Source: Candidatus Stahliibacteriota bacterium (lineage in GTDB: Bacteria; Hydrothermota; Tepidihabitantia; SM23-42). Taken from it: a DNA stretch of 7,724 nt. Shown piece after piece: positions 1 to 5,934 of this stretch. The stretch covers positions 1 through 7,724 of the forward strand of contig DAOVBK010000064.1 of assembly GCA_030670605.1 (NCBI GenBank), in the 5' to 3' direction. Both the position numbers and the translations under genes were made by a program. A model generated the notes under the pieces. The model was not told the DNA's origin and made no database searches. It was given only the letters and a program-made list of their open reading frames with translations. The first letter of the stretch is position 1. Each line of letters opens with the position of its first letter.

Positions 1-314
1 TGTCCATTCCTGCTGCTGCTGACCAGGAAGATTTCGTATCAATGGGTATGAATACGGCATTAAAAACCGGACAAATCCTTGATAACGCCTACGGTGTTCT
101 CGGTATTGAATTCATGGCCGCAGCTCAAGCACTTGATTTTCGTGACTTCTCGCCGGGTACTGGTGTGAGAGCCGCAAAGAAGGTTATCAGAAAATATGTA
201 CAACACCTGGATGAAGACCGTCCGCTACACAAAGACCATAATGCCATGAAGCAGCTGGTCGAGTCATGTGAAATCCTCCATGAGGTAGAAAAGGCTGTCG
301 GCAATCTTAGCTGA
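1..314 (+). CDS. hutH: Histidine ammonia-lyase, C-terminal part (5' truncated by window edge)
   Basis: This is the last 103 residues of a histidine ammonia-lyase, read from position 3 (positions 1-2 finish a cut codon) to the TGA at 312-314. The enzyme removes ammonia from L-histidine to give urocanate, the first step of histidine degradation in the cytoplasm. The piece opens with SIPAAADQEDFVSMG, matching the conserved Q-E-D-x-V-S-M-G block of the HAL/PAL family, which carries an active-site Glu. It continues with NTALKTGQILDN and the helical stretch EFMAAAQALDFR, both typical of the HutH C-terminal helices. The end (DEDRPLHKDHNAMKQL) is also HutH-like. The MIO prosthetic-group Ala-Ser-Gly lies upstream, outside the window, so activity cannot be judged here. 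Its stop faces the comEC stop 25 nt away (convergent). The next pathway enzyme, hutU, is on the same strand 5.6 kb downstream. Identity is confident; a phenylalanine or tyrosine lyase is less likely because urocanase is nearby. Confidence 0.93.
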   Translation, partial: SIPAAADQEDFVSMGMNTALKTGQILDNAYGVLGIEFMAAAQALDFRDFSPGTGVRAAKKVIRKYVQHLDEDRPLHKDHNAMKQLVESCEILHEVEKAVGNLS

Positions 315-339
315 GACATTCTCTGCGCTGACACCGCAG

Positions 340-2214
340 TCAAAAAAGAAACAAAATCTTTCCACACACGAGTCTCACATCAACAAGCATCTGGTCAATC
401 ACAGAACCATACTGAGGTGCGTGAAACCGGTACGCACGTGCACCATCAGTTATTGTGTAGGTAACTCTGGGTTCATTCAGGGAGTCGTAAGCATCATCGC
501 TAAGTAGCGGGATCTGTAGCATGCCATAACGCATCAGAACATCGTTACCGATTTCAAAGTTCAGGGAACCCACGCCGATCCTCTTAACATGCAACACGTC
601 CGGCAGTCGACAGAACCTTTCTGCTGACAGACGACAGCCTTGTGGAGCGACGAGACAGTCAATTTCTCTTATATGATGCCGTTGCAGGAATGCCTGCACA
701 TTACCATTCTTTTTCTCACGGGTCACAACAACGGTAGAATTATCGTGAGTGGTAATACTAGTGGTGTTTGAACTCTGGATTATCATCGTATACCGCGGTA
801 GTGCGCCGAGAGAGGCAAGTATGAGTATACAGATAAGCATGAAAATCGCCGTCTTTCTAGTCGATCTAAAAAACAAAAGATAGAATGGCGCAAACAAGAC
901 CGGTGAAATGTATAGTGTAATCGTCGAAAAAGGTAGGTTAGCAAAAACGGATGAAATCGCTGTGACTGCATCAAGTATTATTGAAACAAGAAATGCAACA
1001 AGGTGCGCCCCAACGAGAGATAACGCACCCACACCAAGACAGAGAAACAGCAAGAAAACGGCAACCGATACGAGAGGCACTATGACACAATTAGATATAA
1101 TTGCACACGTTGGCAAGCGATGGAAATAGTACGCAAGCAGTGGAGAAACGAAAGCCTGCGCAGAAAAAGAAATGGCCATTATGGTGAGTATGCGCCGAAC
1201 AAATCTGTTGTGTACATGTCGTACAACTTTTTCATTACACAAAGGAAAGAGAATAACAATGCCGTACACAGCAGCAAACGAGAGCTGTGTGCTCAGGTTG
1301 AAAAGTGCAAATGGATTGACGATAAGAAACGCTATTGCTGTGATATTGACTATGTGTAATGGTTTGACATTTCTCTGGATAAGTACTGCAAACCCAAAGA
1401 GAAATGCCATGACCGTAGCACGACAAACACTCGGCCGAAATCCAGTAACCGCGGCATAGAGGAGAAGCACAAGCATAGTCAGCATGAATTTCATTCGCAG
1501 TGACAGCGGCACAAAGAGCAGAAGAAGTCCTACAAAGACTGCGACAAAACCAACATGGAGCCCTGAAACTGCCAGGATGTGAAGGACCCCTGCTCGGCTA
1601 AAAGCATCCCGCACATCTCTTCCTACCCGACCACTACCACCGAGAATAAGACTGGCTGCGATATCTGCATGCACTGGCGCCAGCACAGCACCAAGTACGT
1701 GATGAATAAACTGATTAACCGCAGACTGAATCCCACCAATAATCGAAGCAGTCGATGTTGTCGCTATTATCCTCCCCGATAGTACATGTGGTCGGCGTCC
1801 GTACCGTGCATTCTTGATTCTTCCCCTTACGAGCAGATGTCTACCAAGGCAGGTCTCGTCCGTCTGTGCATAGAACAACACAGTTTCGCCAAACTGCATA
1901 GTTCTTTTCCCGATACGCACATGGTCAATGTGAAGGAGTAACTGCACATAGGTTTCATATGGTTGCTCGCTGATCACCGTACCCGAGAACACTGCTTCTC
2001 GAGCCGGCGCAGCTATCGGTACCGACGTATGCAGCACGGTATTTGTAGCAGACAAGAACACAAGTGCGACATACAGACACCAATCTCGCCACAAACTGAG
2101 AAGCAACATACCGATACAAAGGCCAACATTGATAAGCAGAGGCGTGTTGATGACTGACTGTATGACTACACCAATAACAATGACACAAAGGACAATGCGT
2201 GCTACGCGACCCAA
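340..2214 (-). CDS. comEC: ComEC/Rec2-family DNA-uptake channel with degenerate C-terminal domain
   Basis: A 624-residue polytopic membrane protein of the ComEC/Rec2 family, the inner-membrane channel that passes single-stranded DNA into the cytoplasm during natural transformation. Visible parts: two or three N-terminal hydrophobic segments (about 5-60), a soluble DUF4131/OB-like region (about 70-155), then the competence domain (about 180-470). The competence domain has the family signatures FSRAGVLHILAVSGLHVG (205-222), GFRPSVCRATVMA (258-270) and NPFALFNLSTQLSFAAVYGI (300-319). The remaining 150 residues are where a metallo-beta-lactamase domain normally sits. They keep some of its rhythm (HHIREIDCLVAPQ, 513-525), but the HxHxDH metal-binding motif is absent. 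The protein is also shorter than full-length ComEC (about 700-800). The start is TTG with a strong ribosome site. It is the last gene of the minus-strand operon, 37 nt after the LC7 gene; that gap holds two GTGTGTAT copies 14 nt apart (2230-2237 and 2244-2251). No pilus or other competence genes are in view, so a role in transformation is inferred. Confidence 0.9.
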   Translation of the reverse strand: MGRVARIVLCVIVIGVVIQSVINTPLLINVGLCIGMLLLSLWRDWCLYVALVFLSATNTVLHTSVPIAAPAREAVFSGTVISEQPYETYVQLLLHIDHVRIGKRTMQFGETVLFYAQTDETCLGRHLLVRGRIKNARYGRRPHVLSGRIIATTSTASIIGGIQSAVNQFIHHVLGAVLAPVHADIAASLILGGSGRVGRDVRDAFSRAGVLHILAVSGLHVGFVAVFVGLLLLFVPLSLRMKFMLTMLVLLLYAAVTGFRPSVCRATVMAFLFGFAVLIQRNVKPLHIVNITAIAFLIVNPFALFNLSTQLSFAAVYGIVILFPLCNEKVVRHVHNRFVRRILTIMAISFSAQAFVSPLLAYYFHRLPTCAIISNCVIVPLVSVAVFLLFLCLGVGALSLVGAHLVAFLVSIILDAVTAISSVFANLPFSTITLYISPVLFAPFYLLFFRSTRKTAIFMLICILILASLGALPRYTMIIQSSNTTSITTHDNSTVVVTREKKNGNVQAFLQRHHIREIDCLVAPQGCRLSAERFCRLPDVLHVKRIGVGSLNFEIGNDVLMRYGMLQIPLLSDDAYDSLNEPRVTYTITDGARAYRFHAPQYGSVIDQMLVDVRLVCGKILFLF

Positions 2215-2216
2215 AA

Positions 2217-2226
2217 TTCCCCTCCC
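2217..2226 (-). promoter_or_regulatory. Ribosome binding site deciding the TTG start of comEC
   Basis: Minus-strand GGGAGGGGAA lies just before TTG at 2214-2212; the GGAGG core ends 6 nt before the codon. No ATG or GTG is equally well placed, so the TTG is taken as the start. Confidence 0.75.
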
Positions 2227-2251
2227 GAGGTGTGTATAGCGAAGTGTGTAT

Positions 2252-2629
2252 CTACATCTCAGCGTAGATTATTTTATGTATCGTGTCGTGGACTCTGTTC
2301 AGTTCTATTCTCGCGACACCAGGGTTGGAATTTGTAGCCTTCAAGCAGCTATATATGAAATAATCTTCGCCAATTGGGTGGATGATGAAAAAGGATGTAT
2401 CCGTGAGCCATATTAATTCCTTTTCCGCGCCGAGATTCAGACTGTTTCTAACCTCCTTGGAAGCGAGCATTACTGAAGAAAGCTCAGCATCGTAAACACT
2501 TACATCAAAATCCGCGTCAACAATGTGCTGAGCAACAGTAATACCATCATAGCCAACAAGACTGACACAGCGACATCCTGCTATTTTCTCTGCTACTTTT
2601 TTAACAAGCTCCTGTAATTCATCAGCCAT
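2252..2629 (-). CDS. Roadblock/LC7 domain protein (MglB-like)
   Basis: A 125-residue single-domain soluble protein resembling the bacterial roadblock/LC7 family. The order fits the fold: an N-terminal helix (ELQELVKKVAEKIAG), a strand with the family-like VSLVGYDGITVAQHI, a long helix (LSSVMLASKEVRNSLNLG), then strands ELIWLTDTSFFIIHPIGEDYFIYSCL and a C-terminal helix. In bacteria such proteins dimerise and often act as regulators or GTPase-activating partners of small Ras-like GTPases (MglA/MglB), in polarity, motility or other switches. No such GTPase is in the window, so the partner is unknown. The DGITV stretch matches the DGIPV-type motif of MglB homologues, but overall similarity is only moderate. 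It lies between efp and comEC in the operon, 73 nt after efp and 37 nt before comEC. The start is the ATG at 2629, not the in-frame TTG one codon upstream, because the TTG is too close to the Shine-Dalgarno. Family assignment is fairly sure; function is unknown. Confidence 0.8.
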   Translation of the reverse strand: MADELQELVKKVAEKIAGCRCVSLVGYDGITVAQHIVDADFDVSVYDAELSSVMLASKEVRNSLNLGAEKELIWLTDTSFFIIHPIGEDYFIYSCLKATNSNPGVARIELNRVHDTIHKIIYAEM

Positions 2630-2633
2630 CAAA

Positions 2634-2640
2634 CCTCCTT
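2634..2640 (-). promoter_or_regulatory. Ribosome binding site of the roadblock/LC7 gene
   Basis: Minus-strand AAGGAGG is a near-perfect Shine-Dalgarno. It leaves 4 nt (TTTG) before the ATG at 2629-2627 but only 1 nt before the alternative TTG at 2632-2630, so it selects the ATG. It directly follows the 7-nt repeat tract on the transcript. Confidence 0.8.
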
Positions 2641-2646
2641 AGTAGA

Positions 2647-2695
2647 CCATACGCTATACGCCAAACGCCATGCGCTATATGCCATACGCCATTGG
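2647..2695. repeat. Seven-unit tandem array with 7-nt period (CYATACG)
   Basis: Seven contiguous units in strict 7-nt register: CCATACG, CTATACG, CCAAACG, CCATGCG, CTATATG, CCATACG, CCATTGG. A weaker eighth, CTAGCTG, reaches the efp stop codon. The array fills most of the 73-nt gap between efp and the LC7 gene and is transcribed in the operon, in RNA reading CGTATRG. The units are degenerate, so it is not a young microsatellite. No function is known to me. Confidence 0.85.
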
Positions 2696-2702
2696 CTAGC
2701 TG

Positions 2703-3257
2703 CTAGGCTCGCTCCACATACTCACCGGTCTCGGTTTTCACCTTTATGAAATCACCGACCTCGACAAACGGTGGCACCTGACAGACATGCCCACCCTCAC
2801 AGCGAGCTGGTTTTGACTGTGCCTGTGCCGTCGCATCCTTCATGTATGTCTGCGTTTCAATGACCTTCAGTGTCACTATTTTTGGCAGAACAATGCCGAA
2901 TGGCTTTCCTTCATAAAATTCAATCTTGACCTTGATATTCGGCTTGAGAAATTTTGCTGCGTCACCAATGAGGTCTGCGCTCAAAGGAATCTGCTCATAG
3001 TTCTCAAGATTCATGAAGTAGTACTGACCATCATAGTAGATATACTCCATCTCAACGGGTTCAATTTCAGCTTCTTCCAGTCTGTCGTTTGAACGGAACC
3101 TCTTTTCAGTGGACAGGTTCGTTTGCAGGTTTCTTAAGTTGCATTGAACAATTCCCCTCTTGTTTCCTGGTGTGATGTGTGTAACGTTCAAGACAACATG
3201 AGGAATATCATCAAGTTTGATAAACATGCCTTTTCTTATTTGTGTCGCCTGAATCAC
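2703..3257 (-). CDS. efp: Elongation factor P, with Asn at the usual modification site
   Basis: A 184-residue elongation factor P, a cytoplasmic protein that binds ribosomes stalled on polyproline stretches and promotes peptide bond formation. Length and architecture fit: KOW-like domain I (about 1-63), OB domain II (about 64-128) and C-terminal OB domain III (about 129-184). Family signatures include QIRKGMFIKLDDIPHVVLN, the domain I tip HITPGNKRGIVQCNLRNLQT, and FVEVGDFIKVKTETGEYVER at the end. The tip loop reads P30-G31-N32-K33-R34-G35. In a gap-free alignment with the E. coli loop (PGKGQAF), the residue at modified Lys34 is Asn32, and K33/R34 follow it. No efm-type modification gene is in the window. 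The start is GTG, preceded by GGGGGCGAA as a modest ribosome site; it places the RKGM motif at the normal distance from the N-terminus. The gene begins 12 nt after the cysS stop, so co-transcription is expected. The YeiP-type paralogue is less likely but not excluded. Confidence 0.95.
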   Translation of the reverse strand: MIQATQIRKGMFIKLDDIPHVVLNVTHITPGNKRGIVQCNLRNLQTNLSTEKRFRSNDRLEEAEIEPVEMEYIYYDGQYYFMNLENYEQIPLSADLIGDAAKFLKPNIKVKIEFYEGKPFGIVLPKIVTLKVIETQTYMKDATAQAQSKPARCEGGHVCQVPPFVEVGDFIKVKTETGEYVERA

Positions 3258-3269
3258 TTCGCCCCCACT

Positions 3270-4751
3270 CTACAAATGCTCAATCTTCTTATCCTGAACT
3301 AATATGCCTTTTTCGGTTATTCGCTTTTTGATGTAGTCTGCCATCTCGTAGTTCTTCTCTCTTCGTAACTCATCTTTCATGAATAATAGTAGATTAAGCA
3401 TGATCGGAAAGAAATCCTGCTCATCTCTAATATTGGAAACAAAGTTAGCTAAGAATGTCTTGGCTACTGCCGTAAATAAACGAGATTTCTTTTCCTCGGG
3501 CAGTTTCTGCAGAACATCTTCAAGAACATCGGTCAACTCCTTGAATGGGCGTTCTGCCTTCTCTCTGAACCCCAATACGTTCAGATAATGCTTCACACTC
3601 GAAGCAATTTTCTTGCGTTCGTTTTCATCTTTTGTCTCATAGCCAGTACTCACGAGATCAAATATCACACCCAGGGCTTTTGGTGTATTGAGGTCATCAT
3701 TCATTGCTTCAGTAAATGCATCCTCCCTCAACGGTTTTTCTGTGCGTTCAAGATCGTGGAATTGAGACATGAAATCATCAATACGGCTGTACGCGCTCTT
3801 CGCCTCATCCAGCCGTTCTTTCGAAAACTCAATTTGATTCCGGTATTGCGTCTTCAACAGATACAATCGCACGACATTCCCCGCATTTGGTGCGTAGTCG
3901 TAGTCCTTGAGTATATCGCTGATTAGAAAATAATGACCAGTCGATTTCGCCATCTTTTCACCGCCGAGTGTCACCCATCCCGTGTGCAGCCAGTACCGGA
4001 AGAACTCTTTACCGGTTGCGGCAACCGATTGTGCAATTTCATTTTCATGATGAGGGAATATCAAATCTTCGCCACCCGTGTGAATATCACATGATTCTCT
4101 CAGGTGGTACTTGGACATTGCAGAACATTCAATATGCCATCCAGGACGCCCCTTTCCCCAGGGACTAAACCAATAGGGTTCGTCCGGTTTTGCTGCCTTC
4201 CAGAGAGCAAAATCAAGCGGGTCCTCTTTTGTCTCATGGGGTGCTATGCGCGCACCACTAATGAGCTCATCAATAGTTTTATTCGAAAGTTTTCCATAAT
4301 CTTTGTACGCACGCACGCGAAAATACACATCGCCTTCATTTTCATAGGCATATCCTTTGTCAACGAGCACCTTTACCAGCTCGATGATCTCTTCAATATG
4401 CTGCGATGCACGAGGGTAAAACGAAGCTTCTGTAATGTTAAGTGTGTTGCATGCCTCCATGTACTCTTTGATGTGCGTACCTGCAATCATGCGCCAGTCT
4501 TTACCTGATTCCTGCTGTTTCTCAATGACTTTATCATCGATATCAGTGAAGTTCTCAACACTCGTTACGTGGTAGCCCAGGTGTTCAAGCCACCGGACAA
4601 TTATATCACGTGTCAATGCCGCACGGATGTGACCGACATGTGGTCTTCCCTGGACAGTAAGTCCGCAGGTGTAAACACCCACTGTATTTTTCACCTTTGG
4701 TTTGAAATCCTCAGTTTTCTTATGTAATGTATTATATAATCGAAGTCCCAT
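3270..4751 (-). CDS. cysS: Cysteinyl-tRNA synthetase
   Basis: A 493-residue class I aminoacyl-tRNA synthetase that charges tRNA-Cys with cysteine in the cytoplasm. The N-terminal YTCGLTVQGRPHVGHIRAAL contains the first zinc ligand, C29, and the HIGH motif as HVGH (38-41). The remaining zinc ligands fit C209 (WHIECSAMS), H234 and E238 (IFPHHENEIAQS), the spacing of the E. coli enzyme. The KMSKS motif is KMAKSTG (266-272). FTDIDDKVI (68-76) is also characteristic. A helical DALR-type domain follows (about 310-395), then a C-terminal region ending NYEMADYIKKRITEKGILVQD, the usual end of the family. It is about 30 residues longer than E. coli CysS (461), and the extra length appears to lie at about 395-455. 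The ATG overlaps the stop of the upstream HEAT gene by one base (TAATG), with AGGTG 5 nt before the start, suggesting translational coupling. The mycothiol ligase MshC is excluded by length and domains. Confidence 0.97.
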   Translation of the reverse strand: MGLRLYNTLHKKTEDFKPKVKNTVGVYTCGLTVQGRPHVGHIRAALTRDIIVRWLEHLGYHVTSVENFTDIDDKVIEKQQESGKDWRMIAGTHIKEYMEACNTLNITEASFYPRASQHIEEIIELVKVLVDKGYAYENEGDVYFRVRAYKDYGKLSNKTIDELISGARIAPHETKEDPLDFALWKAAKPDEPYWFSPWGKGRPGWHIECSAMSKYHLRESCDIHTGGEDLIFPHHENEIAQSVAATGKEFFRYWLHTGWVTLGGEKMAKSTGHYFLISDILKDYDYAPNAGNVVRLYLLKTQYRNQIEFSKERLDEAKSAYSRIDDFMSQFHDLERTEKPLREDAFTEAMNDDLNTPKALGVIFDLVSTGYETKDENERKKIASSVKHYLNVLGFREKAERPFKELTDVLEDVLQKLPEEKKSRLFTAVAKTFLANFVSNIRDEQDFFPIMLNLLLFMKDELRREKNYEMADYIKKRITEKGILVQDKKIEHL

Positions 4752-5731
4752 TACTGCACCTGCATATATGCTGTAGCAGCAGCAATGCGTACTGTTGCAT
4801 TGCCTGCATCCATGAGTTCCGCGAAAAGTCTCTTGTGTTTCCTCATCCTGTATTGCCCAAGTGCCTCGAGTGCAGCAAGTGATACATTAACATATTCATC
4901 GCGCGCTGCCTTTTCCAGCAGATGTACTTTTTCTGGCAACGGAAATTTTTTCATGATGTATGCTGCACGAGCGCGCACAAAAGGGTCGTCTGACTCGATT
5001 GCTTGTTTGAGCACGTTCATGTCATCAGATTTACCCATGATAAAGAGCGCTTCTAAGGCCGCCAGGCGCACATCCCATGCGGCACTGCACGCTGATTCCC
5101 GTATCATCGGCAGTGCAGATTCATCACCCATTGTAGCCAACGCGATCAAGCCATGCTGCATGATATCAGTGGATTCAGTGGAAAGCTCATTCTTGATAAA
5201 ATCTGCCATTCCCTCCTCGCCAAGCATGCCAAGAACCTGTGCTGCTGTTATCCGCGTGCGTGGATCAATATCCCGCAAACCATGCATAACCGCTTGTGTA
5301 TCTTTGAATCTCTCAAGTCCTCGATAACAGATACGCCGTATCTTTGCGACACCATCCTGTGTACCTGTTACCAGAATCTCTTGACATTCATCATCATCAA
5401 TCTCTGCAATCAGCCGGTACGCAGCGGTGCGGACGAGTGGGTGCTCGTGTTCTATACGCTGTGCATATACAGGCGCATATGTGATGTCTGGCAGGTCTAA
5501 CAATGCCGTCAGTGTTGCTGCGCAGGCATCGACATCATCTACCTGTACCATGTTTCTGAGAACCTCAGAACCTGTTGTATCACCTGTTTGAACAAGACCT
5601 TTTGCAGCAAGTATCCTGACCTGCGGTGATGCATTGTCCAGTGACTGCTGCAAGATATCAGCTGCCTTCTGTTCAAATGTGACACCGCAGGTGACAATAC
5701 ATATCAATGCCACAAAAATCCACTTTTTCAT
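4751..5731 (-). CDS. Exported HEAT-repeat protein, ten 31-residue repeats
   Basis: A 326-residue protein with an N-terminal signal peptide (MKKWIFVALICIVTCGVTFE: two lysines, a hydrophobic core, cleavage probably near residue 15-22), followed almost entirely by HEAT repeats. The repeated V-R-x-x-A-A-x-x-L core starts at residues 38, 69, 100, 131, 159, 190, 221, 252, 283 and 314. Every step is 31 residues except one of 28. Such alpha-solenoids are protein-binding scaffolds; the closest general group is PBS-lyase/EZ-type HEAT proteins, but no catalytic motif is visible. C15 follows I-V-T, a poor lipobox because Thr precedes the Cys, so a lipoprotein is possible but unlikely. Export implies a periplasmic or surface role. 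It is the first gene of the operon; its TAA overlaps the cysS ATG. No ribosome site stands at a normal distance from its ATG, which fits the leaderless promoter described separately. Function unknown. Confidence 0.88.
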   Translation of the reverse strand: MKKWIFVALICIVTCGVTFEQKAADILQQSLDNASPQVRILAAKGLVQTGDTTGSEVLRNMVQVDDVDACAATLTALLDLPDITYAPVYAQRIEHEHPLVRTAAYRLIAEIDDDECQEILVTGTQDGVAKIRRICYRGLERFKDTQAVMHGLRDIDPRTRITAAQVLGMLGEEGMADFIKNELSTESTDIMQHGLIALATMGDESALPMIRESACSAAWDVRLAALEALFIMGKSDDMNVLKQAIESDDPFVRARAAYIMKKFPLPEKVHLLEKAARDEYVNVSLAALEALGQYRMRKHKRLFAELMDAGNATVRIAAATAYMQVQ

Positions 5732-5737
5732 CAGGGA

Positions 5738-5765
5738 ATTATATCTAATTCCTCAGCTAAGTCAA
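5738..5765 (-). promoter_or_regulatory. Sigma70-like promoter of the HEAT-cysS-efp-LC7-comEC operon, probably leaderless
   Basis: On the minus strand, TTGACT (5765-5760) and a perfect TATAAT (5743-5738) are separated by 16 nt. Only 6 nt (TCCCTG) separate the -10 box from the ATG at 5731, so the expected start of transcription is the A of that ATG. The region before the ATG has no Shine-Dalgarno at a usable distance; GAGGAA is about 18 nt away and lies upstream of the -10. Visible in sequence; activity is inferred. Confidence 0.75.
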
Positions 5766-5791
5766 CTATATGCCCGTCGGGCATATTAGTT
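5764..5791. repeat. Hairpin-forming inverted repeat between divergent promoters
   Basis: ATATGCCCG and CGGGCATAT (5768-5776 and 5778-5786) are perfect inverted arms around a single T. With T5786 bulged, pairing extends outward through AACTA (5764-5768) and TAGTT (5787-5791). It overlaps the end of the -35 box of the operon promoter by two bases and shares its last 8 bases with the 8-nt array. There is no T tract on either side, so a terminator is unlikely. It could be an operator or a dispersed palindromic element. Confidence 0.7.
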
Positions 5792-5887
5792 GCACGGTTT
5801 CATAGTTACATTGTTGCATGGTTAACCATAAAACCGTCAAACTATCCAGCTATTGAACCATCCAACTATGAAACTATCCAACCATCG
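5784..5887. repeat. Thirteen 8-nt units in two head-to-head arrays
   Basis: From 5824 to 5887 the plus strand carries eight contiguous units in 8-nt register: AACCATAA, AACCGTCA, AACTATCC, AGCTATTG, AACCATCC, AACTATGA, AACTATCC, AACCATCG. From 5823 down to 5784 the minus strand carries five: AACCATGC, AACAATGT, AACTATGA, AACCGTGC, AACTAATA. The consensus is AACYATSN on both strands. The arrays meet without spacer at 5823/5824, creating the palindrome ATGGTTAACCAT (5818-5829). They also create long inverted repeats: GTTTCATAGTT at 5797-5807 with AACTATGAAAC at 5864-5874, and TGCACG at 5791-5796 with CGTGCA at 5886-5891. The tract fills the space between the divergent promoters almost completely. 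Confidence 0.85.
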
Positions 5888-5891
5888 TGCA

Positions 5892-5919
5892 TTGACAAAA
5901 CACTTCTTTGCCATAAAAT
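5892..5919 (+). promoter_or_regulatory. Sigma70-like promoter of hutU
   Basis: A perfect TTGACA (5892-5897) and TAAAAT (5914-5919, five of six matches to TATAAT) are separated by 16 nt, the same spacing as the divergent promoter. The expected start of transcription is about 5926, leaving a leader of only about 9 nt and placing it within the AGGAGG. The -35 box begins 5 nt after the 8-nt array ends. Confidence 0.65.
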
Positions 5920-5924
5920 TAACC

Positions 5925-5930
5925 AGGAGG
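5925..5930 (+). promoter_or_regulatory. Ribosome binding site of hutU
   Basis: AGGAGG stands 4 nt before the ATG at 5935 and supports that start. If transcription starts at about 5926 as the promoter predicts, the first base of the site could be missing from the mRNA. Confidence 0.8.
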
Positions 5931-5934
5931 AGCC

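Noticed and set aside
323..349. CTGCG/CGCAG hairpin between the convergent hutH and comEC ends, next to an A run, as a bidirectional terminator.
   Set aside because: The stem is only 5 bp. On the plus strand it is followed by A, not T. On the minus strand the T run lies inside the last comEC codons, before the stem instead of after it.
2630..2632. TTG one codon upstream as the start of the LC7 gene.
   Set aside because: It is only 1 nt from the AAGGAGG site, while the ATG at 2629 has a workable 4-nt spacing.
4104..4508. A 134-codon plus-strand frame inside cysS.
   Set aside because: It is antisense to the zinc-binding and catalytic region of cysS, and no domain or ribosome site supports it.
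4785..5327. A 180-codon open frame on the plus strand opposite the HEAT gene.
   Set aside because: It is Ser/Ala-rich antisense of a repetitive, Ala-rich gene, has no recognisable family or ribosome site, and the minus-strand frame is clearly the real gene.
5764..5887. The short repeats as a CRISPR array.
   Set aside because: Units are 8 nt and contiguous, with no spacers, and no cas gene is present.
5764..5887. The inverted repeats as ends of an insertion sequence or a MITE.
   Set aside because: The arms arise from the head-to-head unit arrays. There are no target-site duplications and no transposase fragment.
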